The notes: generated by a model from the sequence alone, not told the origin. A stretch of 64,000 nt of DNA from Litchfieldella rifensis (GCF_042646605.1 NZ_JBHRUG010000009.1:124001-188000), one strand, 5' to 3'. Counted from the stretch's first letter, positions 37,427 through 47,381 are shown. Program-made: numbers and translations.

Positions 37427-38536
37427 ATGCGTCGACTCGGCTGTGTCGTGCTGGCCATCACGGGTCTGGCGACCTGTGCCACGGCGTTGGCCACGGACTA
37501 CCGGATCGAGACTATGGCGACGGGGCTCGAGCACCCCTGGTCGCTGGCCTTCCTGCCCGGCGGTGGCATGCTGGTCACCGAACGCGCCGGACGTCTGCGC
37601 CTGATCGAGGCCGATGGCACGCTGCGTGAAGCGCCGATCCCCGGCGTGCCCGAGGTCTTCGTCGGCGGCCAGGCGGGGCTGTTCGAGGTGGCGCTGGCGC
37701 CGGATTTTGCCGAGAGCCGGCACCTGTATCTGAGCTATGCCTGTGGCACGCTTGCCGCCAATACGACCTGCCTGGATCGCGCCCGCTTCGATGGCGAACG
37801 GCTGGTCGAGCGCGAGACGCTGTTTCGCGCCGAGCCGGACAAGCACGGGCGCTCGCATTTCGGCGGGCGGCTTGCCTTCCTGCCCGATGACACCCTGGTA
37901 TTGGGACTGGGCGATGGTTTCGACTACCGGGAACAGGCGCAGAACCCGGGCAACCACCTGGGCAGTCTGGTGCGCCTGAACCTCGATGGCTCGGTACCCG
38001 ACGACAACCCTTTCGTCGACGATCGCGAGGCGCGACCGGAACTCTATAGCCTCGGCCATCGCAATGTGCAGGGCATCGTCTTCGATGCGACTCGGGATGA
38101 GCTGCTCAGTCACGAGCATGGGCCCAGGGGCGGCGACGAGCTCAATCGCATCGAGCCGGGTGCCAACTATGGCTGGCCGCTGGTCACGCATGGCGTTGAC
38201 TACACCGGTGCGCTGGTCACTCCGTTCACCGAGTTGCCGGGATACGTGTCGCCGTTGCTGCATTGGACACCATCCATCGCTCCCGCGGGCATGGCGCTCT
38301 ACGATGACGAGCGCTTTCCGGCATGGAAGGGCGACCTGTTCGTTGCGGCGCTGGCCGCCCGGCAGGTGCGCCGCCTGATTCGTGAAGACGGCGAGATCGT
38401 GGATCAGGAGGTCCTGTTCGATGAACTCGGCGAGCGCATGCGTGACGTCAGGGGCGGACCGGACGGCGCGCTGTACCTGGTGACCGATAGCGAGAAAGGG
38501 CGGGTGTTGCGCGTGATGCCGGCGACATCGCCTTGA
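37427..38536 (+). CDS. PQQ-dependent sugar dehydrogenase family protein (Asd/YliI-like)
   Basis: A 369-residue secreted protein: signal peptide ends near ATALA (residue 22), then a six-bladed propeller of the soluble glucose dehydrogenase/aldose sugar dehydrogenase type. Hallmarks are GLEHPWSLAFLPGGGMLVTERAGRL, HGRSHFGGRLAF with the catalytic-type His, GNHLGSLVRLNLDG and EHGPRGGDELNRI. It oxidises sugars with PQQ in the periplasm in related bacteria; no PQQ synthesis genes lie in this window. Confidence 0.9.
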   Translation: MRRLGCVVLAITGLATCATALATDYRIETMATGLEHPWSLAFLPGGGMLVTERAGRLRLIEADGTLREAPIPGVPEVFVGGQAGLFEVALAPDFAESRHLYLSYACGTLAANTTCLDRARFDGERLVERETLFRAEPDKHGRSHFGGRLAFLPDDTLVLGLGDGFDYREQAQNPGNHLGSLVRLNLDGSVPDDNPFVDDREARPELYSLGHRNVQGIVFDATRDELLSHEHGPRGGDELNRIEPGANYGWPLVTHGVDYTGALVTPFTELPGYVSPLLHWTPSIAPAGMALYDDERFPAWKGDLFVAALAARQVRRLIREDGEIVDQEVLFDELGERMRDVRGGPDGALYLVTDSEKGRVLRVMPATSP

Positions 38537-38551
38537 GCCTTGCACAACGGC

Positions 38552-38573
38552 GAGGGCGCCCATGGGCGCCCTC
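38552..38573. terminator. Perfect palindrome between converging genes
   Basis: GAGGGCGCCCA is followed at once by its exact complement, a 22-bp palindrome between the dehydrogenase stop and the der stop. There is no T-run on either strand, so termination would be atypical; position in a convergent gap still favours a bidirectional terminator role. Confidence 0.45.
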
Positions 38574-38596
38574 TGAAGACCGAACGTCAAGCGGCG

Positions 38597-40000
38597 TTAA
38601 CGGCGCTTCTTGCGCGCCTCGCGCGTGCGGCCCAGTTCCCGTTTCTTGGCCTTTTCACGGTCGCTGGCGCCGGCATTGGGATCGTAAGGGTTTTCGCCTG
38701 AGCGGAACTCGAAACGGATGGGGGTGCCGCGGACCTTGAGCACCTTGCGGAAGGTGTTGGTCAGATAGCGCTTGTAGGCTTCCGGCAGCGCGCCGGTCTG
38801 GTTGCCGTGGACGACGATGATCGGTGGATTGCTGCCGCCCTGGTGGGCCATGCGCAGCTTGATGCGCCGGCCATGCACCAGCGGGGGCTGATGCTCGCTC
38901 ACCGCATCCTGCAGGATGGTGGTCAGGCGGTTGGTCGACCAGTGGCTGGTCGCGGACGCGAAGGCGCGCTCGATGGAGGGGTAGAGATCGCCCACCGCGG
39001 TGCCGTGCAGCGCGGAGATGAAGTGCAGATCGGCATAGTCGGTAAAGCCCAGGCGGCGCTTGATGTCGGCACGCATCTTGTCGCGCGCCTCGCTCTCCAG
39101 GCCATCCCACTTATTGACCGCCAACACCAGCGCGCGCCCCGAGGTCAGCACGTAGTCGAGCAGGTGCAGGTCCTGCTCCACCAGGCCGCTGCGGGCATCG
39201 AGCACCACGATCGCCACCTGGCACTCCTTGATCGCCTCGAGCGTCTTGATGATCGAGAACTTCTCGGCGATTTCGCGGACGTTCTTGCGGCGCCGCACGC
39301 CGGCGGTATCGATCAGCACATAGGGCTTGCCACGCCGCTCGAAGGGAATCTCGATGGCATCGCGGGTGGTGCCGGCCTCGTCGAAGACCACCACCCGCTC
39401 CTCGCCGAGCAGACGGTTGACCAGGGTCGACTTGCCGACGTTGGGGCGGCCGATCACGCCGATGCGGATGCCATTGCTGCTATCCGCCGGGACGGCATTC
39501 TCCTCGCGCTCCGGGAAGGGAGCCAGCACCTCATCGATCAGGCTGGTGACGTTGCGGCCATGGGCGGCGGCGATGGGATGGGGATCGCCCAGGCCCAGTG
39601 TCCAGAAGTCGGCCATTGCCGAGTGTTCTTCCAGGCCATCGGTCTTGTTGACCACCAGCCAGGTCTTCTTCTGGTTGACGCGCAAGTGATTGGCGATGGC
39701 CTCGTCGGCGACATGCAGACCGGCGCGAGCGTCGACCAGGAACAGCACGATATCGGCCTCGTCGATGGCCAGCAGCGACTGCTCGGCCATGACGGCGTCG
39801 ATGCCTTCCTCGTCACCGCTGATGCCACCGGTATCGATGACCGTGTAGGTCTTGTCGCCGAGCTGGCCGTTGCCGTACTTGCGGTCTCGGGTCAGGCCGG
39901 GGAAGTCGGCCACCAGGGCATCCCGCGAGCGGGTCAGACGGTTGAACAGCGTCGACTTGCCGACATTGGGGCGGCCGACCAGGGCGATAACAGGATTCAT
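38597..40000 (-). CDS. der: Ribosome-assembly GTPase Der (EngA)
   Basis: A 467-residue protein with two tandem G domains (P-loops GRPNVGKST near residues 8 and 183) and a C-terminal KH-like domain. It matures the 50S subunit. Both G domains hold the later motifs (NKTD in G1, NKWD in G2). The C-terminus is basic. It overlaps bamB by four bases (ATGA), completing the hisS-yfgM-bamB-der order. Confidence 0.98.
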   Translation of the reverse strand: MNPVIALVGRPNVGKSTLFNRLTRSRDALVADFPGLTRDRKYGNGQLGDKTYTVIDTGGISGDEEGIDAVMAEQSLLAIDEADIVLFLVDARAGLHVADEAIANHLRVNQKKTWLVVNKTDGLEEHSAMADFWTLGLGDPHPIAAAHGRNVTSLIDEVLAPFPEREENAVPADSSNGIRIGVIGRPNVGKSTLVNRLLGEERVVVFDEAGTTRDAIEIPFERRGKPYVLIDTAGVRRRKNVREIAEKFSIIKTLEAIKECQVAIVVLDARSGLVEQDLHLLDYVLTSGRALVLAVNKWDGLESEARDKMRADIKRRLGFTDYADLHFISALHGTAVGDLYPSIERAFASATSHWSTNRLTTILQDAVSEHQPPLVHGRRIKLRMAHQGGSNPPIIVVHGNQTGALPEAYKRYLTNTFRKVLKVRGTPIRFEFRSGENPYDPNAGASDREKAKKRELGRTREARKKRR

Positions 40001-41151
40001 TGGATCTCGCGTATTTGCAGGGCTTCGAGGCGCCCGTCATTGGCCTGGGCATAGATCCGGCGACCCTCGGTGAGCGGGCGCAGGCTGATGCCCGAACCGT
40101 TGACTTGGGTGCGGCCGACGATATCGCCGCTGCTGGCATCCAGCAAGTGCACGTAGCCCTCGAAATCGCCGAATACCAGCCTGCCGTCGGCGAAGGCCGG
40201 TGACGTCAGCCAGCGCCCCTCCAGGTCTGTCGAACGCCATATCTCGCGCCCGGACAGGGCATCCATGGCCAGCACATGACCGGCGTCGTTGACGGTGAAC
40301 AGGTGGTCGCCGACCACCAGCGGGGTCAGGTAGCTGGATTGCTCACGCTCCCAGAGCATTTCACCGCTGGTGGCCTCGAGCGCGACCAGGCGGCCGTTAT
40401 AGCTGGTCACGTAGAGACGCCCGTCGGGAGTCAGGACCGGCTGGCCGTCCAGGTCGACCAGTCGATCGACTTCGCTGCGTCCCTGGGGCACGGCGACGCG
40501 CATCTCCCAGAGCGACTGGCCACTGCGATTGTCGAGGGTGGCCAGGCGACCATTGGCGAAACCGACGAAGGATACCGGCTCGATGACCTGGGGGGTGCCA
40601 GTGCCACGCAGGGTCAGCGCCGGTTGACTACCGGTATAGACCCAGCGTTCATCGCCGGTGGCGCGATCGAGGGCCGTCACGGCGCCATCGACACTCTGCA
40701 CGATCAATAGCCGGCTGTTGGCCTGGGGCGCTGCCAGTACCTCGCTGGAAACCCGGGAACGCCACTGGATCTCGCCATCGTCCTGACTCAGGGCCAGCAC
40801 CTCGCCGTTGCGAGTGCCGAGATAGAGCCCCCCGCCGATGGCGGTCAGGCCGCTGGAAATGGCGGTATCGAGATTCTTCTCCCAGCGCGTATCGCCGCTG
40901 TTGGCCTCCAGAGCCACGACACGACCCTCCGTATCGGCGGCGTAGATGACGCCATCTTCCGAGGCGGCACTGATCGGATAGCGGGCCCGGCCCAGGCCTT
41001 CACCGATACGCTGGCTCCAGGCGCTATCGAGTTCCACGGTGGCATCGAAGCTCGTCAGGTCCTTGGGGGGGTACTGAGGCTCGACCTTGCCGGCGCAACC
41101 GGCCAGCAGGGTGAGGGTAGCCACCATGATCACGAACATCGGGGTCTTCAT
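39997..41151 (-). CDS. bamB: Outer-membrane assembly lipoprotein BamB
   Basis: A 384-residue lipoprotein (lipobox LLAGC near residues 15-19) with an eight-bladed PQQ-type propeller. The repeated blade pattern (GDTRWEKNL, GEIQWRSRV, GDERWVYTG, GQSLWEMRV, GEMLWERE, GREIWRSTD) is clear. It is part of the BAM complex that inserts beta-barrels into the outer membrane. Overlaps yfgM upstream and der downstream by four bases each. Confidence 0.97.
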   Translation of the reverse strand: MKTPMFVIMVATLTLLAGCAGKVEPQYPPKDLTSFDATVELDSAWSQRIGEGLGRARYPISAASEDGVIYAADTEGRVVALEANSGDTRWEKNLDTAISSGLTAIGGGLYLGTRNGEVLALSQDDGEIQWRSRVSSEVLAAPQANSRLLIVQSVDGAVTALDRATGDERWVYTGSQPALTLRGTGTPQVIEPVSFVGFANGRLATLDNRSGQSLWEMRVAVPQGRSEVDRLVDLDGQPVLTPDGRLYVTSYNGRLVALEATSGEMLWEREQSSYLTPLVVGDHLFTVNDAGHVLAMDALSGREIWRSTDLEGRWLTSPAFADGRLVFGDFEGYVHLLDASSGDIVGRTQVNGSGISLRPLTEGRRIYAQANDGRLEALQIREIQ

Positions 41152-41807
41152 AGGGTGGCCTCCGGGGTCCCCAGGTCGTCGAGCTTGAGCTGGATGCCGT
41201 AAAGCGGCTGGTCATTTTCGCTGGCTAGGGCCTTGGCCTGCTGGTAGGCCTCGCGAGCGTCCTCGTCACGTTCCAGCGCCACGTAGGCGTCACCACGAAT
41301 CTCGGCGCGTTGAGCGGCAAGCGACGACGAGATCTCCTCGTCGAGGGTCGCCAGCGCTGCGTCGGGATCGCCATCGGCAAGCTGCAGGCGGGCCAGGCGC
41401 AAGCGAGCCAGGCTCTGGATATAGTCGCGGGAACTGACCTCGATGACATCGCCCAGCGCGGCTTGGGCGGCAGCCAGGTCGCCATCGGACACCGCCAGGC
41501 GGGCCTCGATCAGCCCGGCCAGATCGGCATACAGGGTGTCGTCATGCTCACCGACGATTTCATCGATCAGCTCAAGGGCTCGGCTGCGATCGGCCGCTTC
41601 CAGTTCATCCTGACTGGCGAGGTTGATGAGTTGCTGATAACGCATCGAGGCGGCTTCGGCCTGGCTGGCCTGATAGTCCTGCCAGGCATTCCAGCCCAGC
41701 ACCCCTGCGGCGGCAATCACCACCCCGGCAATCAACGACGTGCCGTTTTCCTTCCACCAACGCTTGATGGCTTCAAGCTGCTCTTCTTCGGTTCTCAGCT
41801 CCGCCAC
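41148..41807 (-). CDS. yfgM: YfgM-family TPR membrane protein
   Basis: A 219-residue inner-membrane protein: a short cytosolic start (MAELRTEEEQLEAIKRWWKENG), one helix (SLIAGVVIAAAGVLGWNAW), then a periplasmic TPR region. In E. coli YfgM associates with SecYEG and PpiD and helps periplasmic folding. It is coupled to bamB by a four-base overlap. Confidence 0.92.
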   Translation of the reverse strand: MAELRTEEEQLEAIKRWWKENGTSLIAGVVIAAAGVLGWNAWQDYQASQAEAASMRYQQLINLASQDELEAADRSRALELIDEIVGEHDDTLYADLAGLIEARLAVSDGDLAAAQAALGDVIEVSSRDYIQSLARLRLARLQLADGDPDAALATLDEEISSSLAAQRAEIRGDAYVALERDEDAREAYQQAKALASENDQPLYGIQLKLDDLGTPEATL

Positions 41808-41846
41808 GGGCGGTCTCCTTTGATTCTGGGATCGTCTATCGCCCGA

Positions 41847-43136
41847 TCAGGGGCTTGCGAGCAGGGTATCCAGGGTGGTGGCCAGCTCACCGCGCGCCAG
41901 TCGCTGTTGCTCACGCTCCTCGCGCAGGAACTTTACCGTCACCTGGTCATGAGCCAGTTCATCCTCGCCGATCAGCAGGGCCAGGCGGGCACCACTCTTG
42001 TCGGCCTTCCTGATCTGGCTCTTGAAGCTGCCGCCGCCGCAGTGCACTTGGATGCGTCGCTCGGGAAGACGTTCCCTCAGCTCTTCGCCCAACAGTAGCG
42101 CGGCGCGCGTGGCCGGCTCGTCCATGCCCAGGAGGTACACGTCCAAGGGAGCACTGGCCTCCTGAGGGACCAGTTCCAGGGTTTCGAGCAGCAGGATCAG
42201 GCGTTCGATGCCCAAGGCGAAGCCGACCGCAGGAGTCGGCTTGCCGCCGAGCTGCTCGACCAGACCGTCGTAGCGCCCTCCGGCACAGACGGTCCCTTGG
42301 CTGCCCAGTGCCGAGGTAGTCCACTCGAAGACGGTGCGGCCGTAGTAGTCGAGGCCACGGACCAGGCGCGGATTGATGGTGTAGCCGATGCCGGCGGCGT
42401 CGAGGATGGCGGTCAGCCGCTCGAAGTGCTCACGGGATTCGGCATCGAGGTGATCCAGCAATTGTGGGGCCTCGGCCAGCATCGGCGCCATGTCGGGATT
42501 CTTGGAATCGAGAATGCGCAGTGGGTTGCTCGTGAGCCTGCGTCGTGAATCCTCGTCCAGTACCTCGTAATGACGTTCGAAGTAGGCGACCAGGATATCG
42601 CGGTAGGCGGCCCGCGCCTCGCTGGAACCCAACGAGTTGAGTTCCAGGGTCACGTGCTCATGGAGGCCGAGCTGTTTCCACAGCCGCGCGGAGAGCAGGA
42701 TCAGCTCGGCATCGATATCCGGACCCTCGAGGCCGAAGGTCTCGACGCCGACCTGATGGAACTGTCGATAGCGGCCCTTCTGCGGACGCTCGTGGCGGAA
42801 CATCGGACCCTGGTACCACAGCCGTTGGGTCTGGTTGTGCAGCAGGCCGTGCTCCATGGCCGCCCGCACGCAACTGGCGGTGCCTTCGGGGCGCAGGGTC
42901 AAGCTATCGCCATTGCGATCCTCGAAGGTGTACATCTCCTTTTCGACGATATCGGTGACTTCGCCGATGGAACGTGCGAACAGGGCGGTCTGCTCGACGA
43001 TCGGTGTGCGGATCTCAGCGTATCCGTAGCGCTGCATCAGCGAGCGCACCTGTCCCTCGAAGTACTGCCACAATGGCGACTGATCGGGCAGCAGGTCGTT
43101 CATGCCACGAATGGCCTGGATCTTCTTGCTCAACAT
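41847..43136 (-). CDS. hisS: Histidyl-tRNA synthetase
   Basis: A 429-residue class II synthetase. Motif 2 appears in the region GPMFRHERPQKGRYRQFHQVGVETFG, the His-binding signature in LVRGLDYYGRTVFEW, and motif 3 in AVGFALGIERLILLLE. A C-terminal anticodon-binding domain is present. Positioned between ispG and yfgM as usual. Confidence 0.98.
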   Translation of the reverse strand: MLSKKIQAIRGMNDLLPDQSPLWQYFEGQVRSLMQRYGYAEIRTPIVEQTALFARSIGEVTDIVEKEMYTFEDRNGDSLTLRPEGTASCVRAAMEHGLLHNQTQRLWYQGPMFRHERPQKGRYRQFHQVGVETFGLEGPDIDAELILLSARLWKQLGLHEHVTLELNSLGSSEARAAYRDILVAYFERHYEVLDEDSRRRLTSNPLRILDSKNPDMAPMLAEAPQLLDHLDAESREHFERLTAILDAAGIGYTINPRLVRGLDYYGRTVFEWTTSALGSQGTVCAGGRYDGLVEQLGGKPTPAVGFALGIERLILLLETLELVPQEASAPLDVYLLGMDEPATRAALLLGEELRERLPERRIQVHCGGGSFKSQIRKADKSGARLALLIGEDELAHDQVTVKFLREEREQQRLARGELATTLDTLLASP

Positions 43137-43164
43137 GTGCTCCTTAAGGTATCGCCCGAGTGGC

Positions 43165-44280
43165 TCAATTCTCGCGGGCGATCACATCCTGTTCGGCCTG
43201 CTGCTTTTCACGGACCTTGTCACGAATCAGGGCTTCGAGGTCGTCGACCAGATGGTCGTTGCGCAACTTGCTGGCTGGTTTGCCGTCGATATAGACCAGA
43301 TTGTTGGGGCTGCCGCCGGTCAGGCCGATTTCGGCTTCCTTCGCTTCGCCCGGGCCGTTGACCACGCAACCGATCACGGAAACGTCGAGTGGCGTCATGA
43401 TGTCCTCGAGGCGCTCCTCCAGGGCATTCATGGTGCCGATCACGTCGAAGTTCTGGCGCGAGCAGCTCGGGCAGGCGATGAAGTTGATGCCCTTGGAGCG
43501 CAGTCGCAGGCTCTTGAGCATGTCGTAGCCGACCTTGATCTCTTCCACCGGATCGGCAGCCAGCGAGACGCGGATGGTGTCGCCGATACCGTCCATCAGC
43601 AGCATGCCGAGCCCGATCGACGACTTGACGGTACCCGAGCGCAGGCCCCCGGCCTCGGTAATGCCCAGGTGCAGCGGCTGCTCGATCAGCTTGGCCAACT
43701 GGCGGTAGGCGGCCACGGCCATGAACACGTCGCTGGCCTTGACGCTGACCTTGAAGTCGGGGAAGTCCAGACGATCGAGGTGCTCGATGTGGCGCATGGC
43801 GGATTCCACCAGCGCCTCGGACGTCGGCTCGCCGTACTTCTTCTGCAGATCCTTCTCTAGCGAGCCGGCGTTGACGCCAATGCGAATCGGGATGCCGTTG
43901 TCGCGGGCCGCGGAGACCACCGCCCGCACCCGGTCCTCCCGGCCGATGTTGCCGGGGTTGATGCGCAGGCAGTCGACGCCGAGCTCGGCGACGCGCAGGG
44001 CGATCCGGTAGTCGAAGTGGATGTCGGCGACCAGCGGAACGTCCACCTGCGCCTTGATGCGGCCGAAGGCCTCGGCGGCGTCCATGTCGGGCACCGAGAC
44101 GCGCACGATATCGGCGCCGGCGGCCTCGAGCTGGCGGATCTGGGCCACGGTGGCCGCCACGTCCAGGGTGTCGGTATTGGTCATGCTCTGCACGGCGATC
44201 GGTGCGTCGCCGCCGACCGCGACCCTGCCGACATGGATCTGGCGTGAACGGCGTCTGATGATGGGAGACTGAGCGTGCAT
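43165..44280 (-). CDS. ispG: 4-hydroxy-3-methylbut-2-enyl diphosphate synthase
   Basis: A 371-residue [4Fe-4S] enzyme of the MEP isoprenoid pathway. N-terminal TIM-barrel start RRSRQIHVGRVAVGGDAPIAVQSMTNTDT. Cluster ligands are in FIACPSCSRQNFD and in VIGCVVNGPGEAKEAE. It depends on Fe-S supply from the neighbouring isc-type genes. Confidence 0.98.
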   Translation of the reverse strand: MHAQSPIIRRRSRQIHVGRVAVGGDAPIAVQSMTNTDTLDVAATVAQIRQLEAAGADIVRVSVPDMDAAEAFGRIKAQVDVPLVADIHFDYRIALRVAELGVDCLRINPGNIGREDRVRAVVSAARDNGIPIRIGVNAGSLEKDLQKKYGEPTSEALVESAMRHIEHLDRLDFPDFKVSVKASDVFMAVAAYRQLAKLIEQPLHLGITEAGGLRSGTVKSSIGLGMLLMDGIGDTIRVSLAADPVEEIKVGYDMLKSLRLRSKGINFIACPSCSRQNFDVIGTMNALEERLEDIMTPLDVSVIGCVVNGPGEAKEAEIGLTGGSPNNLVYIDGKPASKLRNDHLVDDLEALIRDKVREKQQAEQDVIAREN

Positions 44281-44290
44281 GGCGGCTATG

Positions 44291-45346
44291 TCATTCTCCT
44301 AGGGTGAAACGGGCAACATTGTTGGACCCGGCGCGAGCGCCGAGGTCGATGGATTCACCGCGATATCGTAACTCGACGCCGGTGGCGTTGCCGATGGTCA
44401 GGCGGAAGGGCGGGTCACCCTCGGCGGTGGCCTGGGTACCGCCTTCCTGCAAGCCGACGAAGATACGCTCGTCGTTGGCGTCGAAGATCTCGGTCCAGGA
44501 CTGCTCGTTGAAGGTCAGCTCCAGGATTCGCGGATCGGCAGGCGGCGCCGCAGCGTCCTCCTCGGTCACCGCATCCGCGCTGGGCTCGACTGCTTCCGTA
44601 CCGGCCGCGAGATCCTCGCGATCGTCGACGCCGGGCTCCTGCTCGGCAGGCGCAGTGGTCGTGGGCGCCACGGGGGCGTCAGCGGCGAGCTCTTCTTCGG
44701 GGCGGACAGACGCCGGTGCATCGACGCTGTCGCTATCGACAGCGGTATCGTCGCTGGGTTCGGGAGATGCTTCATCGGCGACCAGTCCCATGTCGTCGCT
44801 CTCGTCCGGCAAGGGAGGGAGCGACTCCTCGGCGGTCGGCTCATCGGCGTCCTCGGTGATGGTGGTGCCATCGAGGGTGTCCACGGCTACCGGCTCACTG
44901 CCCCCCAGCCCCAGCAGATCGTTGCCGTCGCGGCTTTGCCACCACAGCAGTGTCAGGCCGACCAGGCCGGCGATGACCAGCAAGGTGACCAGTCTGAACA
45001 ACCAGGTGCCGAGGCGCGACGGTGGCTTGGTGACATGCACCGGGGTGACCTTGTGCTCGTTCTCGCTACCGCCGAAGCGTGACTGATAGGCGGTGATCAC
45101 CGGGGATTCATCGATGCCCAGCAGGCGCGCATAGGCACGCAGGTAGCCTCGACGATAGGCGGCGACCGGTATTTCGTCATAGCTGTCGGATTCGAGTCCG
45201 TCGACCACCGCGGGACGCAGGTTCAGGGCACTGGCGACTTCTTCGCGGGACAGTCCCTGATTCTCCCGTTCGCGCTTGAGCAACTCGCCGGGAGACGAGG
45301 ACGGGGGGGCAAGCTCGGCTGGGTCGTTGTAGTGTGTTTCGCTCAT
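44291..45346 (-). CDS. rodZ: Cell-shape protein RodZ with acidic periplasmic linker
   Basis: A 351-residue protein. The N-terminal cytosolic HTH (GELLKRERENQGLSREEVASALNLRPAVVDGLE) binds MreB. A single helix (LFRLVTLLVIAGLVGLTLLWW) spans the membrane at about residues 114-134. An extended Asp/Glu/Ala/Pro-rich linker of roughly 110 residues follows, then a C-terminal DUF4115 domain (LELTFNEQSWTEIFDANDER). The unusual acidity of the linker fits a halophile's periplasm. Confidence 0.95.
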   Translation of the reverse strand: MSETHYNDPAELAPPSSSPGELLKRERENQGLSREEVASALNLRPAVVDGLESDSYDEIPVAAYRRGYLRAYARLLGIDESPVITAYQSRFGGSENEHKVTPVHVTKPPSRLGTWLFRLVTLLVIAGLVGLTLLWWQSRDGNDLLGLGGSEPVAVDTLDGTTITEDADEPTAEESLPPLPDESDDMGLVADEASPEPSDDTAVDSDSVDAPASVRPEEELAADAPVAPTTTAPAEQEPGVDDREDLAAGTEAVEPSADAVTEEDAAAPPADPRILELTFNEQSWTEIFDANDERIFVGLQEGGTQATAEGDPPFRLTIGNATGVELRYRGESIDLGARAGSNNVARFTLGE

Positions 45347-45376
45347 GTCTGAGCATCCTTAATCAAGATTCGGTCA

Positions 45377-46123
45377 TCAGGGAGCGCCACGGGAGCTGCC
45401 TAACTGCTCGGAAAAGAAGGCGGCGGTGTCATCGTCTCCCCTGGCGGCAGCGATGGCGCTCGCCAGCCGCTTGCTCTCGGGGGTGATGCCTGCCAGGCGT
45501 ATAAAGGATTGCAGCTGGTCCCAGGCCCGCGAATAGTTGCCCTGCGAATATTCGATTTCGGCCAGCGTGAAGTAGCTGCGCGGACTTCGGGGGGCGATGT
45601 CCTGGGCGCGCTCCAGACTACGGCGGGCGGCATCCAGGTCGCCGAGTTCACGCTGGCATTGTCCCAGGTTGGCAAACAACAGCGCCCGGTTGCGGTACTG
45701 GGTGTCGCCGGTAGCCTGTTCGAGCTGGCGGCAGGCCTCGGCAGTGCGCCCTTGGTCGAACAGGAAGGCCGCATAGTTGTTGCGGGCGCGGGTAAAACCG
45801 CTATCGATCCGCAGCGCCCGCCGGAAATATTTGTCGGCGAGGTCGTTTTCCTCTTGGCGCTGGTACACCATGGCCATGGCCTGCAGCGCCTCGGCATCGT
45901 CGGGGTCGATCTCGAGCGCTCGGTCGAGTGCCGAGATGGCGCGAGGCAAATTATCGCGTTCCAGATAGGCGGTTCCCAACTGCGTGTAGGCGTCGGCAGG
46001 GTCGGCTTCCGATTCGGAACTGCTGGGCTGGCTCGCACAGCCCGATAGCCAGGCGGCGCTCAGCAAGGCCACCATTACAGCGGCCGGCGTGAGGCTGACT
46101 GGCAAGCAGTAGCGACGAATCAT
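45377..46123 (-). CDS. pilW: Type IV pilus biogenesis lipoprotein PilW (PilF)
   Basis: A 248-residue pilotin-type lipoprotein (lipobox WLSGC, residues 25-29) with five or so TPR repeats beginning at DAYTQLGTAYLERDNLPRAISALDRAL. It directs the PilQ secretin to the outer membrane. Its place between rlmN and rodZ is the conserved one, so this is a core locus, not proof of a functional pilus. Confidence 0.93.
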   Translation of the reverse strand: MIRRYCLPVSLTPAAVMVALLSAAWLSGCASQPSSSESEADPADAYTQLGTAYLERDNLPRAISALDRALEIDPDDAEALQAMAMVYQRQEENDLADKYFRRALRIDSGFTRARNNYAAFLFDQGRTAEACRQLEQATGDTQYRNRALLFANLGQCQRELGDLDAARRSLERAQDIAPRSPRSYFTLAEIEYSQGNYSRAWDQLQSFIRLAGITPESKRLASAIAAARGDDDTAAFFSEQLGSSRGAP

Positions 46124-46193
46124 GGCGTTACCCCGTAAAAAAGCCTACCCATCAAAGCGCTGTGTACAGTTGAAGTCAAGGTCGCCGCGGGTA

Positions 46194-47321
46194 TCAGTCG
46201 GCGTCGAGCTGAATCGATTGAATATAACGCGCATGACGCTTGGTGCGGTCCTTGACGCGACCCACCAACTGGCCGCAGGCAGCGTCGATGTCATCGCCGC
46301 GAGTGCTGCGGATCGGCGCCGTGTATCCCAACTCGTAGAGCCACTGCTGGAAGCGCATGACCTGGTTGCGCGACGGCTTCTCGTAGCCCGAGTGCGGGAA
46401 GGGGTTGAACGGAATCAGGTTGATCTTGCACGGCAACTCCTTGAGCAGCGCAGCGAGTTGCTCGGCATGCTGCTGCTGGTCATTGACGTCCCTGATCAGG
46501 GTGTACTCGATGGTCACCATGCGCGTGTCGTCGCACTTGGCGAGATAGCGCTGGCAGGCATCGAGCAGGCTGCGAATGTTGTACTTGCGATTGAGCGGCA
46601 CCAGCTCGCTGCGTAGCTCGTCGGTGGCGGCATGCAGCGAGACGGCCAGGCTCACGTCGAGTTCGTCGCCGAGCTTGTCGATCATCGGCACCACACCGGA
46701 GGTCGACAGGGTGACGCGGCGCTTGGACAAGCCATAGCCATCGTCGTCGAGCATCAGCTTCATCGCCGGCACCACGTTGTCGTAGTTCATCAGCGGCTCG
46801 CCCATGCCCATCATCACCACATTGGTCACCGGGCGGTTGGCGGTATCCTTGCGTGGCCCGACGCTTCTCTGCGCCACCCATACCTGGCCGATGATCTCGG
46901 CCGCGGTGAGGTTGCGCTGAAAGCCTTGCTTGCCGGTCGAGCAGAAGCTGCAGTCCAGCGAGCAGCCGACCTGCGACGAGACGCAAAGGGTGCGGCGATT
47001 GCCGTTTTCCGCCGGAATCAGCACGGTTTCCACATAGCTGCCGTCTTCGACTTCCAGCACCCACTTGCGGGTGCCGTCACTGGAGCTGCCTTCGTAGACC
47101 ACCCCCGGGCCACGAATTTCCGCAACCTCGGCCAGACGCGCGCGCAGCGCCTTGGACAGGTTGGTCATGGCCTCGAAGTCGTCGCAGCCTTCGTGGTGGA
47201 TCCATTTCATTACCTGCGCGGCGCGGAACTTCTTCTCGCCGATCGACAGGAAGAAGGTCTCCATCTGTTCACGAGACAGGCCGAGCAGGTTGGTACGGGG
47301 AGTGACGGTGGTGGCAGTCAT
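46194..47321 (-). CDS. rlmN: 23S rRNA/tRNA adenine C2-methyltransferase RlmN
   Basis: A 375-residue radical SAM enzyme. The CxxxCxxC cluster motif is CSLDCSFC (C120, C124, C127). The C-terminal catalytic Cys is in STRGDDIDAACGQL. It methylates A2503 in 23S rRNA and A37 in certain tRNAs. Confidence 0.97.
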   Translation of the reverse strand: MTATTVTPRTNLLGLSREQMETFFLSIGEKKFRAAQVMKWIHHEGCDDFEAMTNLSKALRARLAEVAEIRGPGVVYEGSSSDGTRKWVLEVEDGSYVETVLIPAENGNRRTLCVSSQVGCSLDCSFCSTGKQGFQRNLTAAEIIGQVWVAQRSVGPRKDTANRPVTNVVMMGMGEPLMNYDNVVPAMKLMLDDDGYGLSKRRVTLSTSGVVPMIDKLGDELDVSLAVSLHAATDELRSELVPLNRKYNIRSLLDACQRYLAKCDDTRMVTIEYTLIRDVNDQQQHAEQLAALLKELPCKINLIPFNPFPHSGYEKPSRNQVMRFQQWLYELGYTAPIRSTRGDDIDAACGQLVGRVKDRTKRHARYIQSIQLDAD

Positions 47322-47381
47322 GGGACATCGCGGAGTCGGTGGACAAGACGCGGGAGGGTCGCCTCCCGCGTGGGCACGCTA

